Shown here: in pieces, positions 1-9,883 of the stretch
Numbering within the stretch: position 1 is the stretch's first letter
Layout of the letters: every line of letters starts with the position of its first letter
Origin: Chytridium lagenaria
Taxonomy: Eukaryota > Chytridiomycota > Chytridiomycetes > Chytridiales > Chytridiaceae
Reading direction: 5' to 3'
Length of the DNA: 64,000 nucleotides
NCBI GenBank assembly: GCA_025449115.1
Contig: JAHLKC010000131.1
Coordinates: 1-64,000, forward strand
Notes under the pieces: generated by a model
Told to the model about the DNA's origin: nothing
Databases searched by the model: none
Seen by the model: only the letters and a program-made list of their open reading frames with translations
Made by a program: the position numbers and the translations under genes

Positions 1-95
1 GGGACAAATTAATTTACGGTCAAAATAATGTTTGTGTAACCAGAAATTTCTGATTTTTGCTAAGTTCTTTTAACTATGAAATTCATACAGATAAT

Positions 96-377
96 ATGAT
101 TTCCTCACTTACATCAACATACCCTTGCAAAACTACAACCCTTAGTTCGGTGGATATCACCAAGGTTGATGATTATTTTGCAACGGTAGTTGGTGTAAGT
201 TGGGCCCAAATCATAATATGTGATGTAGTTAAATAGCAGAGATGATTAGCGTGTCTTTAGAAAACTTACGCCAAATGGCGTGAAAATTTTCATCTAACCT
301 AATCAATAAACATTTAAACATGACGACTTAAGTAAAGCAGTTTTATTAAATTGGTTGTGTATGAACAGGATTTAACA
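96..377 (-). repeat. Copia-type LTR remnant, inverted copy
   Basis: This stretch is the reverse complement, with scattered differences, of 26930-27200. There the same sequence directly follows a degenerate Ty1/copia RT-RNase H fragment, so it is most likely a copia LTR plus a few adjacent bases. The match runs through the CGCCATTTGGCG-like palindrome near 270 and ends at the ATCCTGTTCATAC-like motif near 370. No copia coding sequence is seen on this side. The identity as an LTR is inferred from position only. Confidence 0.55.
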
Positions 378-592
378 AAAAGGCTCACTTCCGGAAAGCT
401 CCAGCTTATGGCAGACGCCATTCATGCCAAGGGAGCTCCTGTTGATTGTTGCACTGCATATATTGATGGAACTGTCCGCGGCATTGCAAGCCAAATGCAA
501 AACGAGGCATACAATGGACACAAAAGAAAGCAAACACTCAAGTACCAGTCAATTGTAATGCCATATGGGCTAATTTCGCTCCTGTTTGGGCC
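378..592 (+). pseudogene. PIF/Harbinger-type DDE transposase fragment
   Basis: The translation carries the hallmark block of HARBI1-like (DDE_Tnp_4) transposases: ADAIHAKGAPVDCC, then YIDGTVRGI with the first catalytic Asp, then YNGHKRKQTLKYQSIVMPYG. In the family this part binds metal and starts the DDE triad. Only about 70 residues survive. The N-terminal part and the later Asp and Glu motifs are missing. The left end abuts the copia LTR remnant and the right end runs into another repeat at about 592, so the fragment is a broken relic. The reading frame opens upstream inside LTR-derived sequence, so the apparent start codon near 351 is not a native start. Confidence 0.75.
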
Positions 593-780
593 TTGTGAAG
601 TTCTCCCTTTGGCCCTCGACTATTCAAGCCTTGACCATAGTAGAGAGAGAGCTCACTGTGCTGTGCCACCATCCATTTTCTACATATTATAAGGTGAAAT
701 TGCGGCTACAGTCCTCTGTTGCTGAGTCAAGAATTTGTCGCGCTGTACAGCTCTGCTGTTCTCACGAAGTTTTATCATAG
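593..780 (+). repeat. Dispersed repeat, inverted partner at 25489-25680
   Basis: Read on the plus strand, this segment matches the reverse complement of about 25489-25680, including CCTTTGGCCCTC near 605 and the end motif GTACAGCT near 745. Both copies can be translated in similar short frames, but I see no protein motif, so it is treated as non-coding repeat sequence. At the 25 kb copy it lies beside the terminal part of an inverted LTR-X copy, so it may be internal sequence of an older relative of that element (inference). Confidence 0.5.
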
Positions 781-1320
781 AAAGGAGGGACAATAATGAA
801 GTATAACAAAATGATAGAGCCAAGGCAGGGATCACAGTTACCTAAGTAGAACGGGCTACAAGGAGGGAGTCTCACCTGCTTCAAGCAATATCCTGGACCT
901 TCACAATCATCTCTAAGCCGTTTTAACTCTCTTGCTTCCTGCCTTGTCTGTCTGCGGCTCCTATCCAATGGGCAAGTAGACAGCCCAAATCATTGTAAAG
1001 AAAACAGTACTTTAGTGGTTTATCCAAGCAGGTATTTTCAAGGGGTTGTGCCATGAAGGCGTAACAACTCTGGTTTACCCTTACTTAGACTCAGTTGTCT
1101 TGACCTAGCGTTGTGGCACCCCCGGCAATGTCCAATCCAGGATACTTAAACACAGTATTTAATAGAATGGTAGGGAGAGCAGAGCACAACGTTGGCCTAT
1201 AACGAGGTTTTTATGGGTATTGTAAATCTATTCAAATTTTGCTCAATCTCTAATTTACAAAATGCAATCATGGAAGATAGATAATATATAAACACAAACA
1301 CATAGAATTTTGTTAAATGT
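781..1320. repeat. Unnamed dispersed repeat, copy 1
   Basis: This segment aligns in direct orientation with 5150-5605. Shared blocks include CTGTCTGCGGCTCCT, GTAGACAGCC, GACTCAGTTGTCTTGACCT and TTTTGCTCAATCTCTAATTTA in the same order and spacing. The copies look roughly 75-80 percent alike by eye. No coding motif is visible. The two copies flank about 3.8 kb holding a pogo transposase relic, but no LTR-type ends (TG..CA with a target duplication) were found, so they are called a dispersed repeat rather than an LTR pair. Confidence 0.55.
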
Positions 1321-1664
1321 AAGGTGCTGGAGCGAAAGGGGTACAAGTAGAGTGCAAGTCAAGTTGGAATTGAACCAAACAGGCCACATTAATATACTTT
1401 TATACTATTTTCGTTTTTGTTAATCTGAAACTGGAAGTCTATTGAAGGGTGGAATTTTCTTTCCTTCTTTAGTATAAACGTTTCTTTGATATGTGGTATT
1501 CCTTCATGGATGAAGAAAACACGTCTCCTTCAACGGATGAAGGGGACTTGGCTGATTTCGCGTTAAATCTTAGTTTTTTGTAACCTAGATTGTTTCTAGA
1601 TTTTGTCCAAGTGTTTCTTTTCGAGTACCTTTTCGACTTCATACTTTCATGTACCCGTTTCAAC
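1321..1664. other. No recognisable feature
   Basis: AT-rich sequence with a short minus-strand reading frame of about 65 codons (1469-1666) rich in Lys, Arg and Ser. No family motif is visible. Confidence 0.3.
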
Positions 1665-1870
1665 ACCTACAATAATATAACCCTTAGTTCGATAGTAAAC
1701 AACGATGAGTATATTATTGCAGTGTATTCTGAAATGGTTAAGTATTTATATTGAAGGAACATTGTACGATAGAAATTAATAACGCGAATAAAGAGAGAAT
1801 ATGGTTTAATTGGAAAAGTGTATTTATTAAATTGGATGCTATAAACAAGATTATAAAAATTTAAGTTGTG
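1665..1870 (-). repeat. Diverged copia LTR-like copy
   Basis: ACCCTTAGTTCG near 1680 and TTTATTAAATTGG near 1825 follow the same order as in the copia LTR-like copy at 96-377, in the same orientation but strongly diverged. It is an old relic and its boundaries are approximate. Confidence 0.35.
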
Positions 1871-3007
1871 AGGATGAGGTAATATATTGGGTCTTTTTAA
1901 GGGTTTCCAACAATGCCGATCAATGAAGATACTAAGGTGACAAAGGTTTAAGCTATGTCTAAACAACCATTCTGGTGTCAATCAACAAGACTCTTCCAAC
2001 AACTATTAATATGCTGTATTTTCACGCGCTCCCACGTAGTGGAGTTGTTCAGGACTCAATGGCATGCTTAAGAGGGCCGGAATTGTGCAGTGTACTTGCC
2101 TGTCATTGTCCATGAGCGTCAGGTGGGTCATTGAACGAGGTCTCATTCAAGAGCATGTCACAGCATCCCACGCCATGGTACACTCTACAAAATAATTATT
2201 ATAGGGCCCAATGTGAGGGGGGGAAGATCACGCACAAACAAGACAGGATACCGTAATTTTCGTTCAATGGAACAACACTTTTTGCAACGTTCAAAATAAC
2301 AACACCCAGTTAATTAGGATGCAAGAAAAAGGTTGTGCAAACCATTTCTCAAAAGTTGTATTACCTTTATTGACAATTACCTCTAAAAATGTTAGGCTAC
2401 AACCATCATCATCAACAATTCCGGTTCGGACTCGATGGCCATCATCACCGCTGCTGCACTCCCTGACACAGCAGGTGTTATAATTTACGGCCTTCACAAG
2501 AGTAATAACGGTCGCTCTTGCCAGCGCCATGAACCTGAAGCCTGCGGGAGACAACTGCTTGTTGATATGGTTGTCCGATTCAAGATTTGCACCGTTAACA
2601 ACGACGAAGGACTCGAAGAGGCTGCCATCAAAGTTGTTAGAGTCACAAACTCATTGGAAGGATGCACCGTTGGCTTTCTTCCAAGTATCTTTTGCCAAAG
2701 AAGGACTTCTACAACAATCGTTTTGCCCAAGTAACGGAACTATACCTAGACCACCCTAATTCAAGCAAAAGAGAGCCTTTGGACATAGGAATGGAGGCGC
2801 TGCAAAATGCGTGTTAATGAACTTTTATCTGAATCTATTGTTGGAGATCTTTAGAATCTGGTCTTTTATTGAATAAAGTTTGACGTTAACAACTGATCAT
2901 TAAAGAAAATATGATTAAAAGTGTTAATGATGGCAGAGACGGAAGCTGCACCCATGCATCCGTAATAATCGGAGCTATTTCCTCGCGACCAATCCCTTGG
3001 TTTGCAG
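1871..3007. other. Intergenic or unrecognised sequence
   Basis: Several overlapping frames of 60-100 codons occur around 2291-2759 on both strands. None shows a domain, signal peptide or splice-supported extension, and they overlap one another on opposite strands, so none is called as a gene. Confidence 0.3.
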
Positions 3008-4295
3008 CTACACCTCGAGTTGCCACAAATGTTGCAATACCGACTTCAACACATCCTTAAATGGCTTATTAACTCCAACATCACAAACTTGAACTTTGCT
3101 CGTACAATGACCAGGTATGTGAACGAGAATAGTGTTGCATGAACTAAGCGTGTCCGCAACAGTTGTCATCATATGGACACTGTACGCGTCAAGGATTAAA
3201 ATACACAGCCCCTCCGCTTGCTTTGAAAGCGCAAACGGCTTCCAAATCGTCTCAATCCACTCCATCATCACGTCGGCATCAGTCCATCCGTTCTTCTGCG
3301 CCGAAAAATACGTGTGTCCTCCAAAGTTTTCACTCATCTTTCGTGCCTCTTTAATGACGCGGCTCTGCTTCGTTCTTTGCCGGAAAAGATAATAAATGCG
3401 GGAAGCTTTTTGCCGTCCCCCATGACGGCGAGATTGCAGGTTGCGCGTCCTCCTGCGGAAGAAAAAAACGTAAGTAATTGAAAGGCCGTGAAAAAATCCC
3501 TTACCCCTTTCACTTTTGGTGTTTTAACAGTAATACTTTTATCGCCCTTTTTCCTAATTGTGACCTTAGGCATGAGATCAAATGGTATGTTTGTTTGATC
3601 CATGTTTCCAAGGCGATCTCGCGTGACGTTGAAGGTTTCCATCATGTCGAGCACGAAAGTCTTGAAGTCTAAAATTACTTGAGGGTCAACTTCAACCATT
3701 TGCGCAACGTGGGTGATTTTTCTCGCGAGGCTATCCGTGAGCGTGTAGGCAGCGTCGAGTCCATGCAACAATACGCGTGAGCTGAGCTTTTGACAGGCTT
3801 ACGGGGCCTTTCTCAATCAAAATCTTCATTGCGTTGGTGTGGTTTCCGTGATATTTTTAAAAAGTCGGGGAAATTGAGGGCAACGTACATTGCCACAACA
3901 ACAGAGTTAAAGCAATCACGAAGGTTGATCTTGGCTTGTACAATTCTACATGTACTTGTTAGCGAGCATCCTTGTAATGAAAATGTCTCACCTAGCATAA
4001 ACTTGACCATACCTTCCTCCTCTCCCTTCCGCTTAGCAGGCTTCCTCACATACTTCTTCTTCTGATTGGCTTGCAACTCTATAGCCGCAATATTATCCTC
4101 CCATCGTTTCAAGGCCGTGTGATCTACATTATGGCGTTCCGCAAACTTGCGACTAGAAACTTTTGACTCCTCGTGCTCTTCTTGAAACTTCCGGACCAGA
4201 TTTGGTCCTATTTGAAAGCACAAGTTTGCGTGTGGATGGTGGCTGTATGGGTGTTGTGGGGCCTTCATCATTGCGTATAATGGGATCGCTATCAT
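3008..4295 (-). pseudogene. Pogo/Tigger-type DDE transposase, frameshifted
   Basis: Three consecutive minus-strand frames read as one Tc1/mariner-superfamily (pogo, DDE_1) transposase. The first (4295-3813) has a basic N-terminal helix-turn-helix-like region with SSRKFAERHNVDHTALKRWE. The second (3771-3334) has NMDQTNIPFDLMP with the first catalytic Asp, then TCNLAVMGDGKKLPAFIIF. The third (3337-3008) has LILDAYSVHMM with the second Asp and VCDVGVNKPFKD with the third. In this family the three acidic residues cut and join DNA. At least two frame changes (near 3800 and 3340) break the gene, and the C-terminus stops soon after the last motif. No terminal inverted repeats were identified. It could be a decayed copy or a gene affected by the single-base gaps seen elsewhere in this window. 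Confidence 0.8.
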
Positions 4296-5149
4296 CCTGC
4301 ATGCCTCCGTCCATCTTCAACTTGCAGTTTTGGATGGCAGCTTGCTCGAAACTTTTTTCGCTTTTCGTTACTAGGGTTTTCTCCTACGGGGAATCCGTTT
4401 TTCATTGGGTGAGAGTCAATTTCCTATGAGGAAATGCCTTTTAAATCGTTCAGTTTAACAACACTCATTTCATTAATTGCAGGGGTTGTTGTTACATTGA
4501 ACGCAATTACGGTATGATGATTTTTGATGATTTTTGTGGGGACAACTCTTGTCATACGTGAAGGTTGAATGAGAAGTGAGAAGAAAAAGTCTGACGTATT
4601 GAATAGAGAAAAGACAAACACAAAGTGAAGACACAGGAAATGCAGTAATAGCAAAGAATAACAGTATTAGCTAGGTCAAAAGGTGTTGAATCTCTGTTGT
4701 ATGGTTATTACAATTTAATAAACTCTTACTTTGCAATTCCTTATGTTCATCCAATTGAAGCAGAGAGATGAACTTAACATGCAAGTCACTTCAATTTATA
4801 CTAACATGATCACATATCAGCTTTATCTTTGTAGCAAAACTCCAAAACATTTTGTTATTGTGGATCCTATACCCTGAGGACACCACTCCAGCACCCTGCA
4901 TCACCTCCCAGGGTCCTAAATTCTGAGGCGTCTCTCTGGTGTCTACCAAACTCTGGATAGATCCTGCGGCAGACCCCTGGGCTCTAACACATGTTAATCA
5001 TGTAAGGGCATATGTCAGCATATATCACAGCTAATGTGAAAAGCAGAAGAAGGTGAAAAGCCCCACTAAAACAATATCCCATCAATTGTCAACAGTGTGC
5101 TGAAAGTTTCGAGAGGACTTCTAATGTAAATAATGATAAAATAGGATCA
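4296..5149. other. No recognisable feature
   Basis: Mixed AT-rich sequence. Short frames on both strands lack motifs. Nothing was found that resembles an RNA gene. Confidence 0.3.
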
Positions 5150-5605
5150 CCTTCCCCCTCCAAGTGGAAGTATCAGTCCAACTCCAAGGGGTTTCTTGGA
5201 CCTTCGCAATTATCTGTAAGCCATATTAACTCCTTCCTAGTCTGTCTGCGGCTCCTCTCTGGTCGCAATCCCTGACAAGGAGAAGTAGACAGCCAGATCA
5301 TCGCAAAGAAAGCAGTAGTAAAGTGGTTTATCTGAGCAGGTCTTTGTAAGGGGTTTGTGCCATAAAATTGTAATAACTCTGGCTTACCCTTGCTTTGACT
5401 CAGTTGTCTTGACCTAGCATTGTGGGCAACGTCCAATCCTTGAACGCCTCACGGGATACTCTAGCACAATATATAATAAAAATGGCAGGGAGACCCCAGC
5501 ACAAGGCTGGCCTAAAACGAGGTCTTTATGGGTGACTTCAAGTTTTGCTCAATCTCTAATTTAGACAATACTATCGTGGGGGATATATAAACACAAACAC
5601 CATCA
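5150..5605. repeat. Unnamed dispersed repeat, copy 2
   Basis: Direct-orientation partner of 781-1320, with the same order of shared blocks. It ends near the shared motif ATATATAAACACAAACAC at about 5585. No coding content was recognised. Confidence 0.55.
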
Positions 5606-8187
5606 AACCACAAGCCTGCTGTCACCTCCACACACATAATGTGTCTTCATGCACATAAAAAAAGGGCTTACGTAGCCATGAGGGGTACACAAGAAGGGCG
5701 GGGATAAACGGTAACGGGACGTAAGGTAAGTAACAAATGACCTAAGAGCTCCAAGTACTTACACACTTGTGCCTGTTCAGTGGAGTTGCTTCATAACGTC
5801 ATAGCTTGTCAATGGAACACGACACAATCTCGACCCTACTCATCAAAAGTAACATTTTTGAGACGTTGGAGGTTGAGCGTACAAAGGACTGACAGCACTT
5901 TGTTATCTACAGGGACCCGGCGTATGTCAACCGTGACCACCTTTTTAGCCCTTTTAAACACGGCATGACTCCCAACAAAGCCAAATTTAAGAAGAGGATG
6001 AGTAAAGTAAGACAGGGTGGAGTCGGGATTGCGAATGATGACGGGTTATTAGGCGTTTTGTGATTTCAGCAAGAATCCAAAGCTTTTTCTGCAGCCTGTC
6101 GGGAAAACTTACAAGGTTGCCGCAATTCTCTGTAACGTCTACACGTGCTTTTACGAAACCACACTGCGGACTACTTTGGGATGGATCCCTTAACCCCCAT
6201 TTGAACACTTACACGCCTTGATGATGGAAGATTTATTAATATAAACTAAACATATGTATCAGGTGATTAAAGTTTATTATTAGCTATTCTTTGCAACAAG
6301 ATTTAAAGGACTTTGAATATGAGCATTTAGGGACTCTATCAACCTCCGATCTATTTTCTCCCTCCCTTTCCTGTATTCTCGCTCCTTTTTTACTCAAAAT
6401 ATACTATCTGCGTTCCAACTCCTCGACGTTGTTCTCCACGTCCAACTCTTCTCTTCTTAGCTTATTTTCTTCCATCTTTCTTTCCTGCATAGCGTGATCA
6501 GCCATCTTTGGCGAATCCTTGTCCCACTTGAGAACAATGCCGGCGTGTTTTCGAGATCAGACCCGTTTCGAAAAAAAATCTTTCCGTCGACTCGTGAAAA
6601 CAGGACCATACAAACTCTCTATCGCGGATCAAGTAAAACCAAAAACTTTCATTCACAACGGTGGTAAAGCACTAGAGGTTCACAGTTCTTGGTTTGATGT
6701 CAAAGAAAAAGAACCTTCAACAGGCGTTCATACGTAAAGGAGGATGGCCTCCAACGCTTTTTCACCAAAAATCGCCGTAATACTCCATGATGCGACAATG
6801 TCCCCTAGAATCCGTCTCGACTAGTCGATGAGGATACCATCATACTCAATCATACGTGTAATGATACAGTGCAGCCTTGCGTTGCCATGTTTTTTCGATA
6901 TAGCCGAGAGTTGAATGGCGCTTTGCAACAGCGGATGGAACAGATCATACAGGTTCATAAAATAACTTACAGGCCATCCATGTACGTGCAATTACATGCC
7001 GTAATGGTAGATCTGGAAAAAAATCAAAAGAGAATATGCGAGCAAGGCTTTGATGAAAATGAAGAGTAAACGTTCATGTAGAGAATAGAGAAGCATGTGT
7101 AGGGTATGCAAAGATGTATCATGGTGGGTTAATGTCCTTTTCACTGGATCAGTTTTAGAAGGAGAAAAAGAATGAGTATAAACGTTCATAAATGATACAT
7201 ATGGTCAAATGGTCTTGCGTATCGGAAGATAAAAAACAATAAAGAAGTAGCAGGACCCCCAAAGCTATCTAACCATAACCATCTGCTCTGATGCAACGAT
7301 GATAGCGTTGAAAAGAAACTTGAAAACTCTCTGCCTTACCTTGCACACATTTTCAAGTCCTTCGGGGTTCAACGACTCAAAGGCATTGTTCGGATTGTGG
7401 GTACTAGTGTTCGGATTGTGGGTAGCTAGTATACGTTGTAATAGGGTTTCCATCGTTGTCGTCGTCGTATTCCAAGCATTATTCCGCTTTACCTTCACAG
7501 TGAATCTTGACGATCTCTGAAGCATCTGGTTGTTGTTCTATGCAGATACGGCCACCATGTTCATTCATGTAAATATTAACTAGAGGGTGAGAGGTGTGTA
7601 TATGTCGGAATATGTCGGGGGTGACAGACACTCGACATTCTAATACATTTTTAAACAAAATCAGATAATTATCATACGTGTAATTTCAATACATATTAGG
7701 GAAAACCTTCCTTTCGAGTGTATAAATTAAAATAAATAATATAAAATTTTGCGGAACGGCAACCCTTCTCAGGACCCGAGGGAGGGTGCTAAACGGCGTA
7801 CCACATCAGACAACAGTGCTTGAGACACATTTGGACACCAAAAATGTATTCTTGTGCTCTTTTCCTAATTTGGTGTTTTGGTGTTTTTGCGCCCAAATCA
7901 GTGAATTTTTTTGTGACATGGTGTAACCGTAACACCCAAGTACTATGTTGAAAAGCCACTTTTGATTACATTTCTATGTGTGTAACAATGTTGAATGGAG
8001 GAAGACAAACTGGAGCTTGGGTGTTTGATAAATATAATTAAGGAGAATGTCATGACTTGACTGGTTGAACCACGAGGAGATACCTTCCTTAATACCTGCC
8101 ACATATTTATTACACCTGGGATTCAGGGATGGTGTTCTTTATTCGTCGTCACTTGTTTATCAGTTGTCCACAGCGTTGGCGAATGGT
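5606..8187. other. Unrecognised region with small repeats
   Basis: No frame with a known motif was found. Around 6519-6737 and 6869-7069 there are plus-strand frames of about 70 codons without recognisable domains; they might be exons of an unknown gene. A 21-bp unit is directly duplicated at 7387-7428. The motif TAAACGTTCAT occurs twice, near 7068 and 7178. Confidence 0.3.
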
Positions 8188-8640
8188 TCACCTAAAGGAC
8201 AGTGCTAGACTAGGTGGAATGGTGATGGCCGTCGTTGAATTCGTTGGCTTACAATCAATCGTATTGACATAATGTGCTGTGCGGTGCGGTGCTTCGAGGT
8301 GGGAAACACGTTGAAAGGTAGGTAGCAAGCTGCCTGTGGATGGTGCGGGATTGTCAAAAGCAGATCGTCGCCATTTCATCTTGTGAGAAAAGAACAAGTT
8401 TGTAGAGATCATTGTTAATGATGCATTCATTACAACGCGTGTTGATGCCCCTTCTTTTTTAACAAGAGCAGAGAACATTAGTGTGATATGAGGAGGAGAG
8501 CAATTGACGATGTTGAGATCAGCATGTAGATTATATTTCCAGCGATCATTATTGCTGGTTGATCGTGGGGTTTTGTATAGTAACAGAATACTCTTTAAAA
8601 AGGCTGAAGATGGTATTTTAGATTTTTTATCGCGTGTCAT
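8188..8640 (-). CDS. Unrecognised 150-codon reading frame
   Basis: A single uninterrupted minus-strand frame from an ATG at 8640 to a stop at 8188. The product has a basic start (TRDKKSK), no signal peptide, no membrane segment and no motif known to me. Its only support is length in an AT-rich region. It stands alone, with no neighbour close enough to suggest a shared role, and may be spurious. Confidence 0.2.
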   Translation of the reverse strand: MTRDKKSKIPSSAFLKSILLLYKTPRSTSNNDRWKYNLHADLNIVNCSPPHITLMFSALVKKEGASTRVVMNASLTMISTNLFFSHKMKWRRSAFDNPAPSTGSLLPTFQRVSHLEAPHRTAHYVNTIDCKPTNSTTAITIPPSLALSFR

Positions 8641-9170
8641 TGTTTAATTTTAAAAAGGTAAAATAAATAAATACATAATTATACCATTTTAGTAAAAGTG
8701 ATGATAAATATATAATGAATGGAAGAAAGTGACAGGTGAAATTATTATAAAATGAAAAATGCTATAAAAGGGAATATGTCAGTTTAAGTTGACACATGTA
8801 AATACATCGACACCCAAGAGATCTTGACTCGCTCTTCTTTTCATAAGAAAAGTAGGTTGTAGTTGCAAAAGAACGCGTTGACATCTCTTTTGACATTTTC
8901 GACATGCGTGTTTCTAATATATAACAAGTGTCGCATGGTTTTTTGATTAACCTTTTTTTTTCTCTTTTTCTTTGCCATGCTGTTTATGCATATATTAGGA
9001 AGAGAGAGAGGAGGAAGCAGGCTATCATTCACACATGATGATGATTGTGTATAAAAGCAGGCAGTGAAATTAATTTGTAATCATTTTAATAATAATATTT
9101 AAATAATAATATTAGTTATTAGTTGATAGGTGATGATGTGATGATGGAATTTGAGGATTCCATTTCACAA

Positions 9171-9173
9171 TAA

Positions 9174-9204
<31 letters not shown>
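9171..9204. repeat. (TAAA)n microsatellite
   Basis: About eight perfect copies of the tetranucleotide AAAT/TAAA in the intergenic region upstream of the protease gene. Confidence 0.9.
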
Positions 9205-9286
9205 CATCGTTTGGACTTGACCTCGTCATCCTTAATATTCGTATACCTATGACTGAATAAGTAATATTATAATGATTATTAATTAA

Positions 9287-9362
9287 TAGAGAAGAAGAGA
9301 AGAAAGAAGAAGAAAGAAGAAAGAAAGAAGAAAGAAGAAGAACGAACGAGGAAAGAAGCGGG
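9287..9362. repeat. Purine-rich GAA/GAAA tract
   Basis: A strand-asymmetric run of GAAGAA and GAAAGAA units, almost all purine on the plus strand. A second purine-rich tract lies at 9609-9660. Together they make up much of the 8641-9780 stretch, which otherwise holds no recognisable gene. Confidence 0.7.
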
Positions 9363-9788
9363 AGGATTATTATTATTAGAGGCAAGTCAGCCAAGCGGGG
9401 GAATATTATTGTTATTATAAGAAATACAAGAAAATAAAAAAGAAGATGAAATGTCACAATTCCTAAAAAGGCGCATTATGAGGTGATACAATAAAGTGGA
9501 GTTGATAACGCGTATTTTGAGTAACAGTCGCAAATAATTATATTTAATAGTAAATAATATCATGATCATCATCACCCTATTACCTATTAATAGTAACTAT
9601 TAAAGTGACAAGGAAGGAAGGAAGGAAAAAAGAAGAAAAAAAAAAAAAAGAAGAAGAAAATGAATAATTGAATTAATGAAAGCGTGTTGGTTGTAACTTG
9701 TTTGTTCTAAACAACATTCTTTTATTTAATTATTATTATTTATTTATTTTAAGAAATTATTTTAAAAAAAAAATAAAAGAAAAAAGGG

Positions 9789-9795
9789 TATAAAA
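9789..9795 (+). promoter_or_regulatory. TATA box of the subtilisin gene
   Basis: TATAAAA lies about 95 bp before the proposed ATG at 9884, in the context GGGTATAAAAGCC and at a usual distance for a fungal core promoter. The segment up to the ATG is pyrimidine-rich, as in many strongly expressed fungal genes. Confidence 0.55.
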
Positions 9796-9883
9796 GCCAA
9801 TGCATGCTCCCCCCATCTTCGACTTTATCATCCCTCTTCTTTTGAACCTCATTCTAATTAACATAGAGTAGAGTTTAGAAGTG

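Noticed and set aside
781..5605. An LTR retrotransposon bounded by the direct repeats 781-1320 and 5150-5605
   Set aside because: No TG..CA ends, target duplication, PBS or retroelement genes were found. The inside holds a DDE transposase relic on the minus strand, and the repeats are too diverged to be a recent LTR pair.
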